A stretch of 64,000 bases of DNA from Aestuariispira ectoiniformans (GCF_025136295.1 NZ_CP062788.1:186001-250000); one strand, 5' to 3'. Positions 26,300 through 37,175 are shown, counted from the first letter of the stretch. Translations and numbers: made by a program. Notes: a model not told the origin generated them from the sequence alone.

Positions 26300-28105
26300 T
26301 CAGTTATCGCCCATCTTGAGCGCTTCCAGGAAGGCCGACTGCGGGATTTCCACCTTGCCGAACTGGCGCATCCGCTTTTTACCTTCCTTCTGCTTTTCCA
26401 GCAGCTTGCGTTTACGGGTGATATCACCGCCATAACATTTCGCGGTCACATCCTTGCGCAACGCACCCAGCGTCTCACGGGCAATGATCTTGCCACCGAT
26501 CGCCGCCTGCAGGGCCACCTTGAACAACTGCCGCGGGATCAGGTCCTTCAGACGGGCACAGATCGCCCGGCCGCGATATTCCGCCTGGTTGCGGTGCACG
26601 ATCATCGCAAGCGCGTCGACAGGATCGCTGTTGATCATGATCTGAACCTTCACCAGATCACCGTCGCGATACTCGGTGATCTCATAGTCGAAGGAGGCAT
26701 AGCCCTTGGTGATCGACTTCAGGCGGTCGTAGAAATCGAAGACCACTTCGTTCAGCGGCAGATTATAGACCACCATGGCGCGGTCGCCCACATAGGTCAG
26801 GTCCACCTGCTCGCCCCGGCGTTCGGTACAAAGCGTCAGCACGGGGCCGAGGAATTCATCCGGTACCAGGATCGTCGCCTTGATCCAGGGTTCCTGGATA
26901 TTGGTAATCTTGGTGACATCCGGATAATCCGCCGGGTTATGCAGTTCCAGCGATGTGCCATCCGTCAGGTCGATCTTGTAGACAACCGACGGCGCGGTGG
27001 AAATCAGGTCCAGATCGAACTCACGCGACAGGCGTTCCTGGATGATTTCCAGATGCAGGAGGCCTAAGAAACCGCAACGGAAACCGAAGCCCAGCGCCGC
27101 ACTGGTTTCCATTTCAAACTGGAAGCTGGCGTCGTTCAGCGCCAGTTTGCCCAGGCTGTCGCGCAGATGTTCGAAATCGCTGGCGTCAACGGGGAACAGG
27201 CCGCAGAAGACCACCGGCACGGAGGGTTTGAACCCGCCCCAGGGCTTGTCCGTCGGCTTCCGGTCATCGGTGATGGTGTCACCGATCTGGCAGTCATGGA
27301 CCGATTTGATACTGGCGGTGATGAAACCCATCTCGCCCGGGCCCAACTCGTCGATCATCACATGTTTCGGCGTGAAGATACCGACCCGGTCCACCTCATG
27401 GGCAGAGCCCTGGGACATCATCCGGACCTTCATGCCCTTTTTCAGAACACCGTCCTTCACACGGACGAGAATTACGACGCCCAGATAGGGGTCATACCAG
27501 CTATCGACCAGCATCGCCTTGAGTGATGCCGAACGGTCGCCTTCGGGCGCGGGGAGATGTTCGACAATCGCCTCCAGCACGTCCGGCACGCCGACGCCGG
27601 TCTTGGCGGAAATTTCCAGCGCACCACTGGCGTCAATGCCGATCACATCCTCGATCTGTTCGCGAACGCGGTCCGGTTCGGCGGCAGGCAGGTCAACCTT
27701 GTTGAGGACCGGGAGCAACTCCAGGTCATTGTCCATGGCCAGATAGACATTGGCCAGCGTCTGCGCCTCCACACCCTGACTGGCGTCCACCACCAGCAGC
27801 GCGCCTTCGCAGGCAGCCAGAGAGCGCGAGACCTCATAGGCAAAGTCCACATGGCCCGGCGTATCCATCAGGTTCAGGATGTAGGTCTCCCCATCCTTGG
27901 CCTTGTATTCCAGGCGCACGGTCTGCGCCTTGATGGTGATGCCGCGCTCACGCTCCAGCTCCATATTGTCGAGCACTTGCTCTTTCATCTCGCGGTCGGT
28001 CAATCCACCGCAAACCTGAATCAGGCGGTCCGCCAGGGTCGATTTCCCATGGTCGATATGCGCCACGATCGAGAAGTTACGAATACGAGACTGGTCGATA
28101 GTCAT
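26300..28105 (-). CDS. lepA: Elongation factor 4 (LepA)
   Basis: 601-residue translational GTPase that acts on the ribosome and is thought to help initiation and assembly or back-translocation. G1 [10 protein letters not shown]3 DTPGHVDF and G4 NKVDLP are near the N-terminus. Domains II, III and V are followed by the LepA-only C-terminal domain ending in [18 protein letters not shown]. Length is standard. It stands alone, with a terminator at its end. Confidence 0.98.
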   Translation of the reverse strand: MTIDQSRIRNFSIVAHIDHGKSTLADRLIQVCGGLTDREMKEQVLDNMELERERGITIKAQTVRLEYKAKDGETYILNLMDTPGHVDFAYEVSRSLAACEGALLVVDASQGVEAQTLANVYLAMDNDLELLPVLNKVDLPAAEPDRVREQIEDVIGIDASGALEISAKTGVGVPDVLEAIVEHLPAPEGDRSASLKAMLVDSWYDPYLGVVILVRVKDGVLKKGMKVRMMSQGSAHEVDRVGIFTPKHVMIDELGPGEMGFITASIKSVHDCQIGDTITDDRKPTDKPWGGFKPSVPVVFCGLFPVDASDFEHLRDSLGKLALNDASFQFEMETSAALGFGFRCGFLGLLHLEIIQERLSREFDLDLISTAPSVVYKIDLTDGTSLELHNPADYPDVTKITNIQEPWIKATILVPDEFLGPVLTLCTERRGEQVDLTYVGDRAMVVYNLPLNEVVFDFYDRLKSITKGYASFDYEITEYRDGDLVKVQIMINSDPVDALAMIVHRNQAEYRGRAICARLKDLIPRQLFKVALQAAIGGKIIARETLGALRKDVTAKCYGGDITRKRKLLEKQKEGKKRMRQFGKVEIPQSAFLEALKMGDN

Positions 28106-28221
28106 GAACGGCTTTCCTACTCACTGCACAATCGTGCAAATCCGCGCGCAAGATAGGCTCGCGGCCCTCAATTGGCAACGGGATTCAAACAGGTGGTGCG
28201 GCGGTTTCCGCCAGTTTCGTG

Positions 28222-28968
28222 TCAGAGACCGTAGTCTCCATGCACCAGCGCGTGCAACCAGTCCGACAGGTCGTCGGTAATGTGATGCACATGCCCGCCT
28301 TCGGACCCCATGCTGGACCATTCCTCGGAGGTACGCACCCACACAGTGGTCATACCGAGACGCGCCGGTTCCTTCAAGTTTTTCGCCATATCCTCGACCA
28401 TTACCGCCTTGGACGGGTCGATGTCATAGGCCTTGATCAGCGCCGCATAGGGTTCCGGGTTGGGTTTGGGGATATAGTTGGAGGCCACGATATCGAAAAT
28501 CGCGTCGAAATGCCCGCCAATACCCAGTTGCGCCAGTGTGGCTTTGGCGTGATCCACGGTGCCGTTGGTGAAGACGATCTTCCGGCCCGGCAATTCCTCC
28601 AGCGCCTTGTCCAGACGGTCATCCTGCAACACCGGCGAATAGTCGATATCATGGACGAAATCGAGGAATTCCTTCGGCGCCATGTCATGATGGTGCATGA
28701 GGCCGTTCAGGGTCGTGCCATGTTCCTTGAAATAGCGTTTCTGGATGACACGCGCCTCGTCATAGTCAATCCCCAGAAAACGACTGATGAAATCACCCAT
28801 TTTCCGGTCGATCTGGGCAAACAGGTTACAGCGCTGCGGGTAAAGCGTGTTGTCCAGGTCGAAGACCCAGGTCTCCGTCGCCAACAGAGCCTTCCAGTCG
28901 GCCTCACTCATCCCATCCAGCATCGCTTGTTTTGTATCCGGCACGGGTATCACCCTTTCCAATTCCAT
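28222..28968 (-). CDS. HAD-family pyrimidine 5'-nucleotidase-like phosphatase
   Basis: About 248 residues. HAD motif I is VFDLDNTLYP, with the cap region NGLMHHHDMAPKEFLDFVHD; motif II is IVFTNGT and the motif III-IV area KPNPEPYAAL ... VMVEDMAKNL. This matches the yeast Sdt1-like pyrimidine 5'-nucleotidase group common in alphaproteobacteria near argB. ATG 28968 is chosen; a GTG at 29013 is possible, and neither has a strong ribosome site. It is divergent from the DUF2336 gene. Substrate is inferred from the family. Confidence 0.85.
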   Translation of the reverse strand: MELERVIPVPDTKQAMLDGMSEADWKALLATETWVFDLDNTLYPQRCNLFAQIDRKMGDFISRFLGIDYDEARVIQKRYFKEHGTTLNGLMHHHDMAPKEFLDFVHDIDYSPVLQDDRLDKALEELPGRKIVFTNGTVDHAKATLAQLGIGGHFDAIFDIVASNYIPKPNPEPYAALIKAYDIDPSKAVMVEDMAKNLKEPARLGMTTVWVRTSEEWSSMGSEGGHVHHITDDLSDWLHALVHGDYGL

Positions 28969-29127
28969 CTGGCCGCCAGAGTGCTTTTTCCATCGGGCAA
29001 AAGCAAGCCGCACCGGACAGTGGTCGGGTATTTTTTCAGGGCTGCAACAAAAATTGGACGATGGCGGACAGTAGGATTACATTCGGTAAAGGGACATGGG
29101 GTACAAAAAATAGAAAATGGATAAGGT

Positions 29128-30402
29128 TTGAGCCCGCAAAACAAATATATTCCCAGCCATCCGAAAATTCCCAACCGGTTGGACTATGAAACCGCAAGCC
29201 ATCTGGCGCGCGATGACAATGCAAACGTCCGCAAGGCCCTGGCCGACCATCCCGACTGTCCGCCGGAAGTTCTCTATTATCTGGCGGAGGACGATGACAT
29301 AGGCGTACGGCGGTCCGTTGCCTGCAATGTCAAAACGCCCCGCAAGGCAGACCTGCTTCTGACCGGCGACGACAATCCCGACGTCCGGTTTGACCTGGCT
29401 GGCAAGATTGCGCGGGTAACGCCCAACCTGCCGGAGGACAAGCGCCGCACCGTTTATAAGCTGACGGTGGATATTCTGGCGGCATTGGCCGACGATCAGC
29501 TCGAGCGGGTGCGCCTCATCCTCTCCGAGACATTGAAGGACATGCCCAACGCCCCGCGCGACATTGTCAAAAAACTCGCCAGTGATGACATACATGCTGT
29601 TGCGGAGCCGGTACTTAAATTCTCTCCCGTCCTGACGGAGGCGGACCTTATCGACATCATTTACAGCGCCCCCGTCCAAGGCGCGCTGTCGTCCATTTCA
29701 CAACGAAGCACGGTCACCGAGAGTGTGGCCGACGCAATCGTCGAAAAAGGCAGCGAGCGGGATATTACCTACCTGCTGGAAAACCCCAAAGCCGCCATCA
29801 GTGACAAATCCCTGGACAATATCCTTGAGCGCGCGCCTGAAGTCGAAGACTGGCACAAGCCTCTGACGCGACGCCCGGCGCTCTCTTCAAAAACTGTTCA
29901 ACGGTTGGCCAGTTTCGTCGCCATGAACCTTCTGGACGACATGCAGAAGCGCCTCGACCTCGACGACGATACGCTGGTGATACTCGCGCAGGCGGTGGAA
30001 ACGCGCATCGCGGACCAGAGCGACCAGGGCGATGACAATAACGGTATCGACTGGGGCTCCGACAATGCCGTCCTGAAACATGCCCAGGAACTGCACAAAC
30101 GTGGGAAGCTGACGGCTGAGGTCATTGAAGAGGCCTTCGACGAGGGCAAGCGGCAGTTTGTTGTGGCGGCGGTGTCTGTTCTCAGTGGCCTGGATACTGC
30201 AATCATCGCGGAAACCTTTGGCGCGCAACGACCACGGCGAACCCTCGCCATCTGCTGGAAGGCAGGCCTGAGCGCGCATTTTGCGCGTCTGGTTCAGGTC
30301 CAGATGGGCCGGGTCAGGCCGGACAGGGTCATCGGCCCCACAGATGAGGGCGACTTCGCCCTCACGCCGAATGAATTAACCGGACTATTGAAAGAACTGT
30401 AG
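29128..30402 (+). CDS. DUF2336 family protein
   Basis: 424 residues, mostly helical, with repeat-like blocks: ARDDNANVRKALADHPDCPP, then AEDDDIGVRRSVACN and GDDNPDVRFDLAGKI. These resemble HEAT-type units, and the whole matches DUF2336, an alphaproteobacterial family of unknown function. It is predicted cytoplasmic, with no signal peptide. The start appears to be TTG at 29128 with AAGG nearby; no good ATG exists in the first part. It converges with argB across a strong bidirectional terminator. Confidence 0.8.
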   Translation: MSPQNKYIPSHPKIPNRLDYETASHLARDDNANVRKALADHPDCPPEVLYYLAEDDDIGVRRSVACNVKTPRKADLLLTGDDNPDVRFDLAGKIARVTPNLPEDKRRTVYKLTVDILAALADDQLERVRLILSETLKDMPNAPRDIVKKLASDDIHAVAEPVLKFSPVLTEADLIDIIYSAPVQGALSSISQRSTVTESVADAIVEKGSERDITYLLENPKAAISDKSLDNILERAPEVEDWHKPLTRRPALSSKTVQRLASFVAMNLLDDMQKRLDLDDDTLVILAQAVETRIADQSDQGDDNNGIDWGSDNAVLKHAQELHKRGKLTAEVIEEAFDEGKRQFVVAAVSVLSGLDTAIIAETFGAQRPRRTLAICWKAGLSAHFARLVQVQMGRVRPDRVIGPTDEGDFALTPNELTGLLKEL

Positions 30403-30412
30403 GCAGCAAAAG

Positions 30413-30440
30413 AAAAAGCCCCCCGGACCGGGGGCTTTTG
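30413..30440. terminator. Bidirectional terminator between DUF2336 gene and argB
   Basis: GCCCCC / GGGGGC stem (30418-30435) flanked by AAAAA on the left and TTTT on the right, so it can serve both convergent genes. Confidence 0.9.
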
Positions 30441-30455
30441 CATTCCTGAAACGAC

Positions 30456-31373
30456 CTAGCCGAGCGGCTTGTCGTCGCCCCAGATCATTGTCCCTGCCCC
30501 AAGTTCGGTAAAGATTTCCAGCAGAATGGTATGGGCGTGGCGGCCATCCAGGATGGCAGCGGCCTCTGCCCCTTCCTCAATGGCATGGATGCAGGTTTCG
30601 ACCTTGGGGATCATGCCGCCGGACAGGGTGCCGTCGGTCATCAGTTCCCGCGCGCGGCTGAGGTTCATATCGCGGATCAACTCGCCCTGTTTGTCCAGGA
30701 CGCCCGCGATATCGGTCAGCAGATAGAGGCGACGCGCCCCCACCGCGCCTGCAATCGCACCAGCGGCGGTATCAGCATTGATATTGTAGGTGTGGCCGTC
30801 CTCGCCCCAGCCAATCGGCGCGATTACCGGAATGAATTCCGAATCCGTCAAAAGATTCAAAATGGACGGATCAACCGTGGTCGGCTCACCGACAAAACCC
30901 AGGTCCAGAACCTGTTCGATATTGGAATCGGGGTCCTTCTTGGTACGGGTCAGTTTGCGCGCCCGGATCAGGCCCGCATCCTTGCCCGCGATCCCCACCG
31001 CCCGGCCACCTTCGGCCTGCAGGGCGGCGACGATTTGCTTGTTGATGTTACCGCACAGGACCATTTCGGCAATCGTGACGGTTTCCTCATCCGTCACCCG
31101 CAGGCCATCCACGAATTCGCTTTCCTTCTGGATACGCTTCAGCATCGCCCCGATCTGCGGTCCGCCGCCGTGGACGATTATGGGGTTGATTCCCACCTGT
31201 TTCAGCAAAACGATGTCGCGTGCGAATTTCTTGGAAAGCGTCTCGTCGCCCATGGCATGGCCGCCATATTTGATGATCAGGGTTTCCCCGCTATAGCGGC
31301 GCATATAGGGCAGCGCCTCTGTCAGCAGGCCTGCCTTTTCCAACCATTCCAGGCGCCGTTTCGTTTTGTCCAT
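30456..31373 (-). CDS. argB: Acetylglutamate kinase
   Basis: 305 residues from ATG 31373, which follows a GGTGGGGGTGG stretch; the longer frame to 31424 is unlikely. It phosphorylates N-acetylglutamate, the second step of arginine synthesis. The motifs are the nucleotide-binding [10 protein letters not shown], the substrate loop [11 protein letters not shown] and [13 protein letters not shown]. The N-terminal helix ([20 protein letters not shown]) suggests the hexameric, arginine-sensitive type. It lies downstream of engB in the typical alphaproteobacterial order. Confidence 0.97.
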   Translation of the reverse strand: MDKTKRRLEWLEKAGLLTEALPYMRRYSGETLIIKYGGHAMGDETLSKKFARDIVLLKQVGINPIIVHGGGPQIGAMLKRIQKESEFVDGLRVTDEETVTIAEMVLCGNINKQIVAALQAEGGRAVGIAGKDAGLIRARKLTRTKKDPDSNIEQVLDLGFVGEPTTVDPSILNLLTDSEFIPVIAPIGWGEDGHTYNINADTAAGAIAGAVGARRLYLLTDIAGVLDKQGELIRDMNLSRARELMTDGTLSGGMIPKVETCIHAIEEGAEAAAILDGRHAHTILLEIFTELGAGTMIWGDDKPLG

Positions 31374-31434
31374 GGCCAATCCACCCCCACCAGTTCGATT
31401 ATGTCTATGCGTCTTTCTTTCCATGCGAATGAGT

Positions 31435-32079
31435 CTACCTCAGAGGCTCTTCCAAAGCCAATTCCGACAGCAGGGCACGGACTTCCGGAACCCCCTGCCC
31501 CGTCTGGGAGCTGGTCCTGAACAGGAAGGGATGCGCTGCCGCCCGTGTCTTGATTTCCTTCTCGACCTTTTGCGCGGTGTCATCCACCTGCGCCCTTTTT
31601 ACCTTGTCGATCTTGGTCAGGATAATCTGATAGGCAACCCCCGCCTCGTCCAGCATATCCATCAGATCGTGGTCCGATGCCTTGAAGCCATGGCGCGCGT
31701 CGACCAGCAAACAAAGCCGTTTCAGGTTGCTGCGCCCACGCAGATAATCTTTCACAAGCCCCGTCCAGATGCGGATATCCTCTTTGGAGGCCCGTGCATA
31801 GCCATGGCCCGGCAGGTCCACCAGCATCAGGCGGCGGCCCAGGTTGAAGAAGTTCAACTGTTTGGTCCGGCCCGGCGTATTACTGGTCCGCGCCAGGGTC
31901 TTCCGTCCCGTCAGGGCATTCACCAGACTGGATTTGCCCACGTTGGACCGGCCCGCGAAGGCAACTTCGGGGTAATTGGCGTCCGGCAGCGTCTTGAGCG
32001 AGGTCACGCTGAGCAGGAACTCGCAGGCCTGTGCAAACAAATGGCGCCCGCGTTCTATCTGGTCGTCGTCGAATTCCAT
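31435..32079 (-). CDS. engB: Ribosome-biogenesis GTPase EngB/YihA
   Basis: 214 residues from ATG 32079, with AGGTGGA upstream; an extension to 32175 would run through the yidC terminator. An essential GTPase of large-subunit assembly. G1 [10 protein letters not shown]2 region [11 protein letters not shown]3 DLPGHGYA and G4 TKIDK are present. It lies between yidC and argB, all on the minus strand. Confidence 0.97.
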   Translation of the reverse strand: MEFDDDQIERGRHLFAQACEFLLSVTSLKTLPDANYPEVAFAGRSNVGKSSLVNALTGRKTLARTSNTPGRTKQLNFFNLGRRLMLVDLPGHGYARASKEDIRIWTGLVKDYLRGRSNLKRLCLLVDARHGFKASDHDLMDMLDEAGVAYQIILTKIDKVKRAQVDDTAQKVEKEIKTRAAAHPFLFRTSSQTGQGVPEVRALLSELALEEPLR

Positions 32080-32101
32080 AACCGTTCCACCTGGATAAAA
32101 G

Positions 32102-32125
32102 ACCGGCCCCGCAACGGGGGCCGGT
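32102..32125 (-). terminator. Terminator after yidC
   Basis: ACCGGCCCC / GGGGGCCGGT stem with a five-base loop; on the minus strand it runs into CTTTTAT. It separates yidC from engB. Confidence 0.75.
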
Positions 32126-32137
32126 TTCAATACTAAC

Positions 32138-33886
32138 TTAGGATGCTTCCGCCTTGCCACCACCGATGGCAACACCCATCCGCTTCATGATCAACCATTG
32201 CTGGATAATCGACAGCGTGTTGTTCGTTGCCCAGTAGATCACCAGACCGGCGGGGAAACGACCCAGCATGAAGGTGAAGATGATCGGCATGAACATAAAC
32301 ACCTTGGCCTGGACCGGGTCGGCGGGCGACGGATTGAGGCGCTGTTGCAGCCACATGGTGAAGCCCATGATCAACGGCCAGATCCCGATATTCAGGATAT
32401 GCAGGCTCGCCGGGACGCTCCAGTCAATCGTGCCGAACAGCGTCAGAACACCCAGCGGGTCCGGCGCGGACAGGTCATGAATCCAGCCGAAGAACGGCGC
32501 ATGACGCATTTCAATGGTCACAAAGAGTGTCTTATAGAGCGAGAAGAAGATCGGAATCTGGAACACGATCGGCAGACAACCGGCCAGCGGATTGACCTTT
32601 TCCTTCTTGTAAAGCTGCATCATTTCCTGATTCAGCTTCTGACGGTCATCCGCGTAACGTTCCTTCATCTCCTGCATCTTGGGCTGCAGCAATTTCATCT
32701 TGCTCATGGAACGGTAGGACTTGTTCGCCAGCGGGAACAGCAACGCCTTGATACCAAAGGTCAGCACGATGATCGCCAGACCGAAGTTACCCAGGAAGCT
32801 GTGCAACCAGTGAATGGCGTAGAAAATCGGCTTGGTCAGGAAGTAGAGATAACCAAAGTCGATTGCCAGGTCGAATTTCGGGATCTGGTATTCTTCGGCA
32901 TACTGATCAAGCAGAGACTTTTTCTTCGCACCGGCGAAGAAATGGCTGCCCATTTCCTGCGTGGCACCGGCTGCAATCGTCGTTGCGGGCGCCAGGAAGT
33001 CCGCCTGATAAGAGAAATCGTCACCGCGCGGCGTCGCCCGGAAGCTGGTCTTGACGTCAGACTTCTGATCCGGAACCAGAGCCGTCAGCCAATATTTGTC
33101 GGTGATACCGAGCCAGCCACCGGTCGTATCGTTTTTCGCAGTTGGTTCGTCTTTCAGGTCTTTGTATTTGATTTCTTCCAACTTGTCGTTGAAGACGCCC
33201 AGCATGCCTTCATGCAGAAGGTAATAGCCCAGAACCTTGGGTGTGCCGATGCGCGAAATCAGACCATAGGGCGCCGCCTGAACCGGCTTGCCGCTGTTGT
33301 TCACGATGCGCTGTTTGACCGAGAACATATAGTCGTCGTCCAGGCCCAGAATCTGCTGGAAGGTAACGCCCTGCGGGTTGGTCCAGGACAGGGTGACCGG
33401 CTTGCCCGGGGCGAGGGTGTCGGAATCCGCCGTCCAGACCGTGTTATTGTCCGGGGCGGTGAAACCCTTGTCGAGCCACCAGTTGAAATTCACGAAATAA
33501 GGGTTCTGGCTACCGGCGGGCTGCAACAGGACAACCTTATCGTCGGGATGGTCCAGATCGACCTCATATTCGCTCAAGGTCAGGTCATCGACCCGGGCGC
33601 CTTTCAGATTGATCGACCCGGACAGTTTCGGCGCCTTGATGGTCACACGCGGCGTTTCCACCAGAACGTCCTTGCGGTCACGGGCAACTGCCGTGGCGGC
33701 TCCGCCAACCTGCGGCTGCGTCGTTGCCTGGGCGTTGGATGCGGACGCGGGGGCAGGCGTTGCGGTGCCTTCCGCAGTTTCCTGCGGCGGCGGCAAGTCC
33801 TTCACCTGCGATTGTTCGTAGAGGTTCCACCCCACAAGAATGGCGATGGACAATACGACAGCGAGAACAACGTTTTTTTGGTCCAT
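32138..33886 (-). CDS. yidC: Membrane protein insertase YidC
   Basis: 582 residues. An N-terminal span (VVLAVVLSIAILVGWNLYEQ) is followed by a proline/alanine-rich linker, the large periplasmic P1 domain (about 65-345) and the conserved five-span insertase core, with the cytosolic coiled loop (MSKMKLLQPKMQEMKERYAD) and EKVNPLAGCLPIVFQIPIF. It inserts inner-membrane proteins, with or without SecYEG. It follows rnpA; no yidD lies between them here. Confidence 0.98.
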   Translation of the reverse strand: MDQKNVVLAVVLSIAILVGWNLYEQSQVKDLPPPQETAEGTATPAPASASNAQATTQPQVGGAATAVARDRKDVLVETPRVTIKAPKLSGSINLKGARVDDLTLSEYEVDLDHPDDKVVLLQPAGSQNPYFVNFNWWLDKGFTAPDNNTVWTADSDTLAPGKPVTLSWTNPQGVTFQQILGLDDDYMFSVKQRIVNNSGKPVQAAPYGLISRIGTPKVLGYYLLHEGMLGVFNDKLEEIKYKDLKDEPTAKNDTTGGWLGITDKYWLTALVPDQKSDVKTSFRATPRGDDFSYQADFLAPATTIAAGATQEMGSHFFAGAKKKSLLDQYAEEYQIPKFDLAIDFGYLYFLTKPIFYAIHWLHSFLGNFGLAIIVLTFGIKALLFPLANKSYRSMSKMKLLQPKMQEMKERYADDRQKLNQEMMQLYKKEKVNPLAGCLPIVFQIPIFFSLYKTLFVTIEMRHAPFFGWIHDLSAPDPLGVLTLFGTIDWSVPASLHILNIGIWPLIMGFTMWLQQRLNPSPADPVQAKVFMFMPIIFTFMLGRFPAGLVIYWATNNTLSIIQQWLIMKRMGVAIGGGKAEAS

Positions 33887-33954
33887 GGAAACCCCGGTTT
33901 CGCGTCCTGACGATCCCCTGCGGCCGTTTGACAGCCTGGCCCGTCACTGCGGAT

Positions 33955-34347
33955 TCATGTCTTGGGCTGAGTGGAGTCCACTCCTGCCTCTGTTCCCTCG
34001 TCCCGCCAAAGCTTCAGACGTTTGAGGGCCTTGTTTAAGTCCCGAACGAGGGCGTCGTAAGGCCGGTCCGGTGTCGCCCCTCTGGCGATGAGGACATAGT
34101 CATGCCCGGGTTCGGCATGAACCGGCATGACCATGGCGGCCACTGCCTTTAAACGCCGACGCGCCCGGTTTCGGGTCACCGCCTTGCCAACTTTTTTGCT
34201 GGCGGTGAATCCGATCCGGACTGCTTCGGTTGGCGCAATAGACTTGCGGGCCTGGAGAACCAGACCCGGCATGGCAGCGCTGCGCCGGGCACCGGCCACG
34301 CGCAAAAACTCCGGCCGCCGCTTCAGTCTTTCGACGGCGGGAGACAT
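33955..34347 (-). CDS. rnpA: Ribonuclease P protein component
   Basis: 130-residue basic protein that aids the P RNA in tRNA 5' maturation. It starts RLKRRPEFLRV and contains the RNR signature in TASKKVGKAVTRNRARRRLK. It begins 9 bases after rpmH, the near-universal pair. The acidic C-terminal tail (WRDEGTEAGVDSTQ) is longer than in enteric RnpA. Confidence 0.97.
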   Translation of the reverse strand: MSPAVERLKRRPEFLRVAGARRSAAMPGLVLQARKSIAPTEAVRIGFTASKKVGKAVTRNRARRRLKAVAAMVMPVHAEPGHDYVLIARGATPDRPYDALVRDLNKALKRLKLWRDEGTEAGVDSTQPKT

Positions 34348-34356
34348 CGGCAGCCC

Positions 34357-34491
34357 TTAGGCGGACAGACGCTTGCGGCCTTTAGCGCGGCGGTTTGCCA
34401 GAACCTGGCGGCCGGCTTTGGTGGCCATGCGTGCACGGAAGCCATGGCGGCGCTTGCGAACGAGCTGGCTCGGCTGGTAAGTGCGTTTCAC
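34357..34491 (-). CDS. rpmH: 50S ribosomal protein L34
   Basis: 44 residues beginning at GTG 34491 ([20 protein letters not shown]) with GGAG upstream, then [20 protein letters not shown]. It is too small for many gene callers. First gene of the rpmH-rnpA unit; the divergent gap to the right should hold its promoter. Confidence 0.97.
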   Translation of the reverse strand: MKRTYQPSQLVRKRRHGFRARMATKAGRQVLANRRAKGRKRLSA

Positions 34492-34776
34492 GATATTTCT
34501 CCATATTTTCTTCGGTCGCACCTGTCCCGTATACGGACAGGCCGCTAAATTCGAACGCCGCTGTATAGTGCGTGCAGCGCTGCAAGTCAACGCGCAGCGG
34601 TCGGAGAATCTTAAAAATTGGGAATCCTGTAACAAAGACTTCACGAAACGACGACCGGACACCCCCGGCCCGCTAACGCATGCATCACGGAGCCTTTACT
34701 GGCACGCGAGCGGAACAAAGGCTACATAGCATCTTATAAATAGGTCAAATTGTTGAATAATTATGGGTTGTGCGGG

Positions 34777-35523
34777 ATGACCATGGCAGCGCCAGGGAAA
34801 GAAACCGGTAAGCGGAACGGATTTACAATAAGACGCCTGTGGCCCGTCTTCCTGCTGATCGCCGGCCTGATCCTTTTTTTCGCACTGGACCTCAATCAGT
34901 ATTTCAGCGCGGAAATGCTGCGCGAAAACCGCGAAGTCCTGTTACAACTGGTCGATAGCCACCGCTTCCTGGTGGTAGCCTGCTTCATGGTTCTCTATGC
35001 AATCGTCGTTATATTCTCCCTGCCGGGTGGCGCCGTCATGACGCTGGCGGGCGGCTTCATGTTCGGGACGGTCGAGGCAAGCCTTTATGTCATTGTCGCC
35101 GCCACAGCCGGGGCAACGGCTCTCTTTCTTGTCGCCAAAACCTCTCTGGGAGACCCGCTGCACCAGAAAGCGGGTCCCTGGTTGGACAGGCTGGAGAAGG
35201 GCTTTCACGAGAATGAGCTGAGCTATCTGCTTTTCCTGCGCCTCGTTCCGGCCTTTCCGTTCTTTGTCGTGAACCTTGTCCCGGCCTTTCTGGGCGTATC
35301 GCTGCGCACCTATGTGATCGGCACCTTTTTCGGCATCATCCCCGGCACCGTGGTCTACGCCAATGTCGGCAGCGGCCTGGGGTCCATTTTCGATGCCGGG
35401 GACGATATTTCCCTGCAAACCGTCCTGTCGCCGGAAATTCTGATCGCCCTGACGCTGTTGGGACTTCTGGCCCTAGTCCCGGCGGCGGTAAAGAAATTCC
35501 GCCATCGCGCCGGAAAACCGTAA
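34777..35523 (+). CDS. TVP38/TMEM64 (VTT-domain) membrane protein
   Basis: About 248 residues with five to six membrane spans. The VTT/DedA-like core shows FSLPGGAVMTLAGGFMFG and the re-entrant-loop pattern FLRLVPAFPFFVVNLVPAFLG, as in the TVP38/TMEM64 family (YdjX/YdjZ-like), proposed lipid scramblases or transporters. The start could be ATG 34777 or 34783; neither has a clear ribosome site. It stands just before a histidine kinase on the same strand, 63 bases apart. Confidence 0.85.
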   Translation: MTMAAPGKETGKRNGFTIRRLWPVFLLIAGLILFFALDLNQYFSAEMLRENREVLLQLVDSHRFLVVACFMVLYAIVVIFSLPGGAVMTLAGGFMFGTVEASLYVIVAATAGATALFLVAKTSLGDPLHQKAGPWLDRLEKGFHENELSYLLFLRLVPAFPFFVVNLVPAFLGVSLRTYVIGTFFGIIPGTVVYANVGSGLGSIFDAGDDISLQTVLSPEILIALTLLGLLALVPAAVKKFRHRAGKP

Positions 35524-35586
35524 AATCGAGACCGGTGCCACGTCGAAATTGTCAATGTTATCCGTAGGCTGCTATAGTTTTTCGCG

Positions 35587-37026
35587 ATGAATGAACCGGA
35601 AATGAATGCAGGCAGCTCCCGCACGGACAGCATATGGTCCTGGACAGTCCGCAGCCTGTCTGCGCGCCTGCTGATTTTAACGATTGCCTTTGTGATGCTG
35701 GCCGAAGTCCTGATCTTCGCGCCATCGGTCGCCAATTTCCGCGTCACCTGGATCAACGAGAAACTGGGGGCCGGCCATCTGGCCATTCTTGCCCTTGATG
35801 CAACGCCGGACGGCATGGTGTCGGAAAAGCTGGAGATGGAGCTGTTGCACCAGGCGGATGCCTACAGCATCGCGGTTCAGCGCGTCGGCGCAAAGCTGGC
35901 GCTGATCAACGACATGCCGCCCACGGTTGACGCCTCATACGATATCCGCAACACCAATGCCTTCATGCTCATCATGGATGCCTTTTCCACCCTGTTTCAG
36001 GTTCAGGACCGGAAAATCAGGGTGGTCGGCAGGTCGCCCAAAGACCCGACGACCGTGGTCGACCTGATCATCGACGAAGCGCCGTTACGTGACGCCATGA
36101 CCGCCTTTGCCTGGCGTATTTTCCTGTTGTCGCTAGGCATTTCAATCTTTACGGCAAGCCTGGTCTATCTGGCGCTGCAATGGTTTCTGGTCCGTCCCAT
36201 GCGCCGCATGACCCGCAACATGGTGCGATTCGCGGAAAACCCGGAAGACGAAAGCCGAATTATAATGCCCAGCCGCCGACGCGACGAAATCGGGCGGGCA
36301 CAGCAGGAACTGGCCGACCTGCAACGCGGGCTGCACTCCATTCTCGCACAAAAGGAACATCTGGCTGCCCTGGGGACCGCGGTCGCCAAGATCAATCACG
36401 ACCTGAAGGGCATCCTGTCCACGGCGCTGGTCGTATCCGACCGGCTGGAGCAATCTGAGGACCCTGAGGTAAAGCGCATCACGCCGACACTGATCTCTTC
36501 CATCGACCGGGCCGTGGCCCTGTGCACGCAAACACTGGACTATGTCGGGACGGGCACGCCGCCAATCCGCTATCAGCATTTCGAACTTGGCCCCGTTCTG
36601 GAGGAGGTCAGGCAGACCCTGCCCAACGGGGCAATCCTGTCCTGCGAGGGACTGGACCGGCTGGAACTGGACGCAGACCGGGATCAGGTCTACCGCATTT
36701 TCAGTAACCTCGCACGCAATGCAGCCGAGGCCGGTGCGGAAGCGATAACCCTCGTCGCCAGCCCCGATCACGCCCCCGCACGGGACAACAACGCCATCTG
36801 GATCGACGTGAAGGACAATGGGCCGGGCCTGCCGCCCCGCGCACAGGCAAACCTCTTCAAGCCGTTCAAAGGGTCTGCGCGGTCCGGCGGGACAGGATTG
36901 GGCCTGGCCATCGCCCGCGAATTGATCCGCGCCCACGGCGGCGACATTGAAATGCTGGAAACCGGCGCCACAGGCACCACATTCCGCCTTTGCCTTCCAA
37001 AGAAGGGAGGCCATACAAGGGCTTAG
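35587..37026 (+). CDS. Membrane sensor histidine kinase with HAMP domain
   Basis: 479 residues. Two spans (about 25-47 and 175-198) enclose a periplasmic sensor of about 125 residues. HAMP is at 199-255 (FLVRPMRRMTRNMVRF), the phosphoacceptor His in AVAKINHDLKGILS, and the HATPase has NLARNAAEAG, DNGPGLPPRA and GGTGLGLAIARELI. The His box (INHDLKG) is of the less common HNDL-like type. No response regulator is adjacent. The next gene on the strand is an FNR regulator, but 150 bases away. Confidence 0.88.
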   Translation: MNEPEMNAGSSRTDSIWSWTVRSLSARLLILTIAFVMLAEVLIFAPSVANFRVTWINEKLGAGHLAILALDATPDGMVSEKLEMELLHQADAYSIAVQRVGAKLALINDMPPTVDASYDIRNTNAFMLIMDAFSTLFQVQDRKIRVVGRSPKDPTTVVDLIIDEAPLRDAMTAFAWRIFLLSLGISIFTASLVYLALQWFLVRPMRRMTRNMVRFAENPEDESRIIMPSRRRDEIGRAQQELADLQRGLHSILAQKEHLAALGTAVAKINHDLKGILSTALVVSDRLEQSEDPEVKRITPTLISSIDRAVALCTQTLDYVGTGTPPIRYQHFELGPVLEEVRQTLPNGAILSCEGLDRLELDADRDQVYRIFSNLARNAAEAGAEAITLVASPDHAPARDNNAIWIDVKDNGPGLPPRAQANLFKPFKGSARSGGTGLGLAIARELIRAHGGDIEMLETGATGTTFRLCLPKKGGHTRA

Positions 37027-37175
37027 GCCAGCCAAATTGCCGCATTAGGAATCTTTGACATTATCCCCCCGCCCGCGTTACATTTCCGTAAACTATTGCG
37101 TGTAGTTACTTTCCAAGCAACGCCACATGAAAAGAAACGGCGTAACACGCTTTATGGGACAAAGGGCATTCGACA

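Noticed and set aside
32198-33910. 570-residue plus-strand frame opposite yidC
   Set aside because: Shadow of yidC; Arg/Gln-rich composition and no recognisable domain.
37027-37175. FNR box in front of the FNR gene (TTTGACATTATC)
   Set aside because: Only one half-site; the second half does not match.
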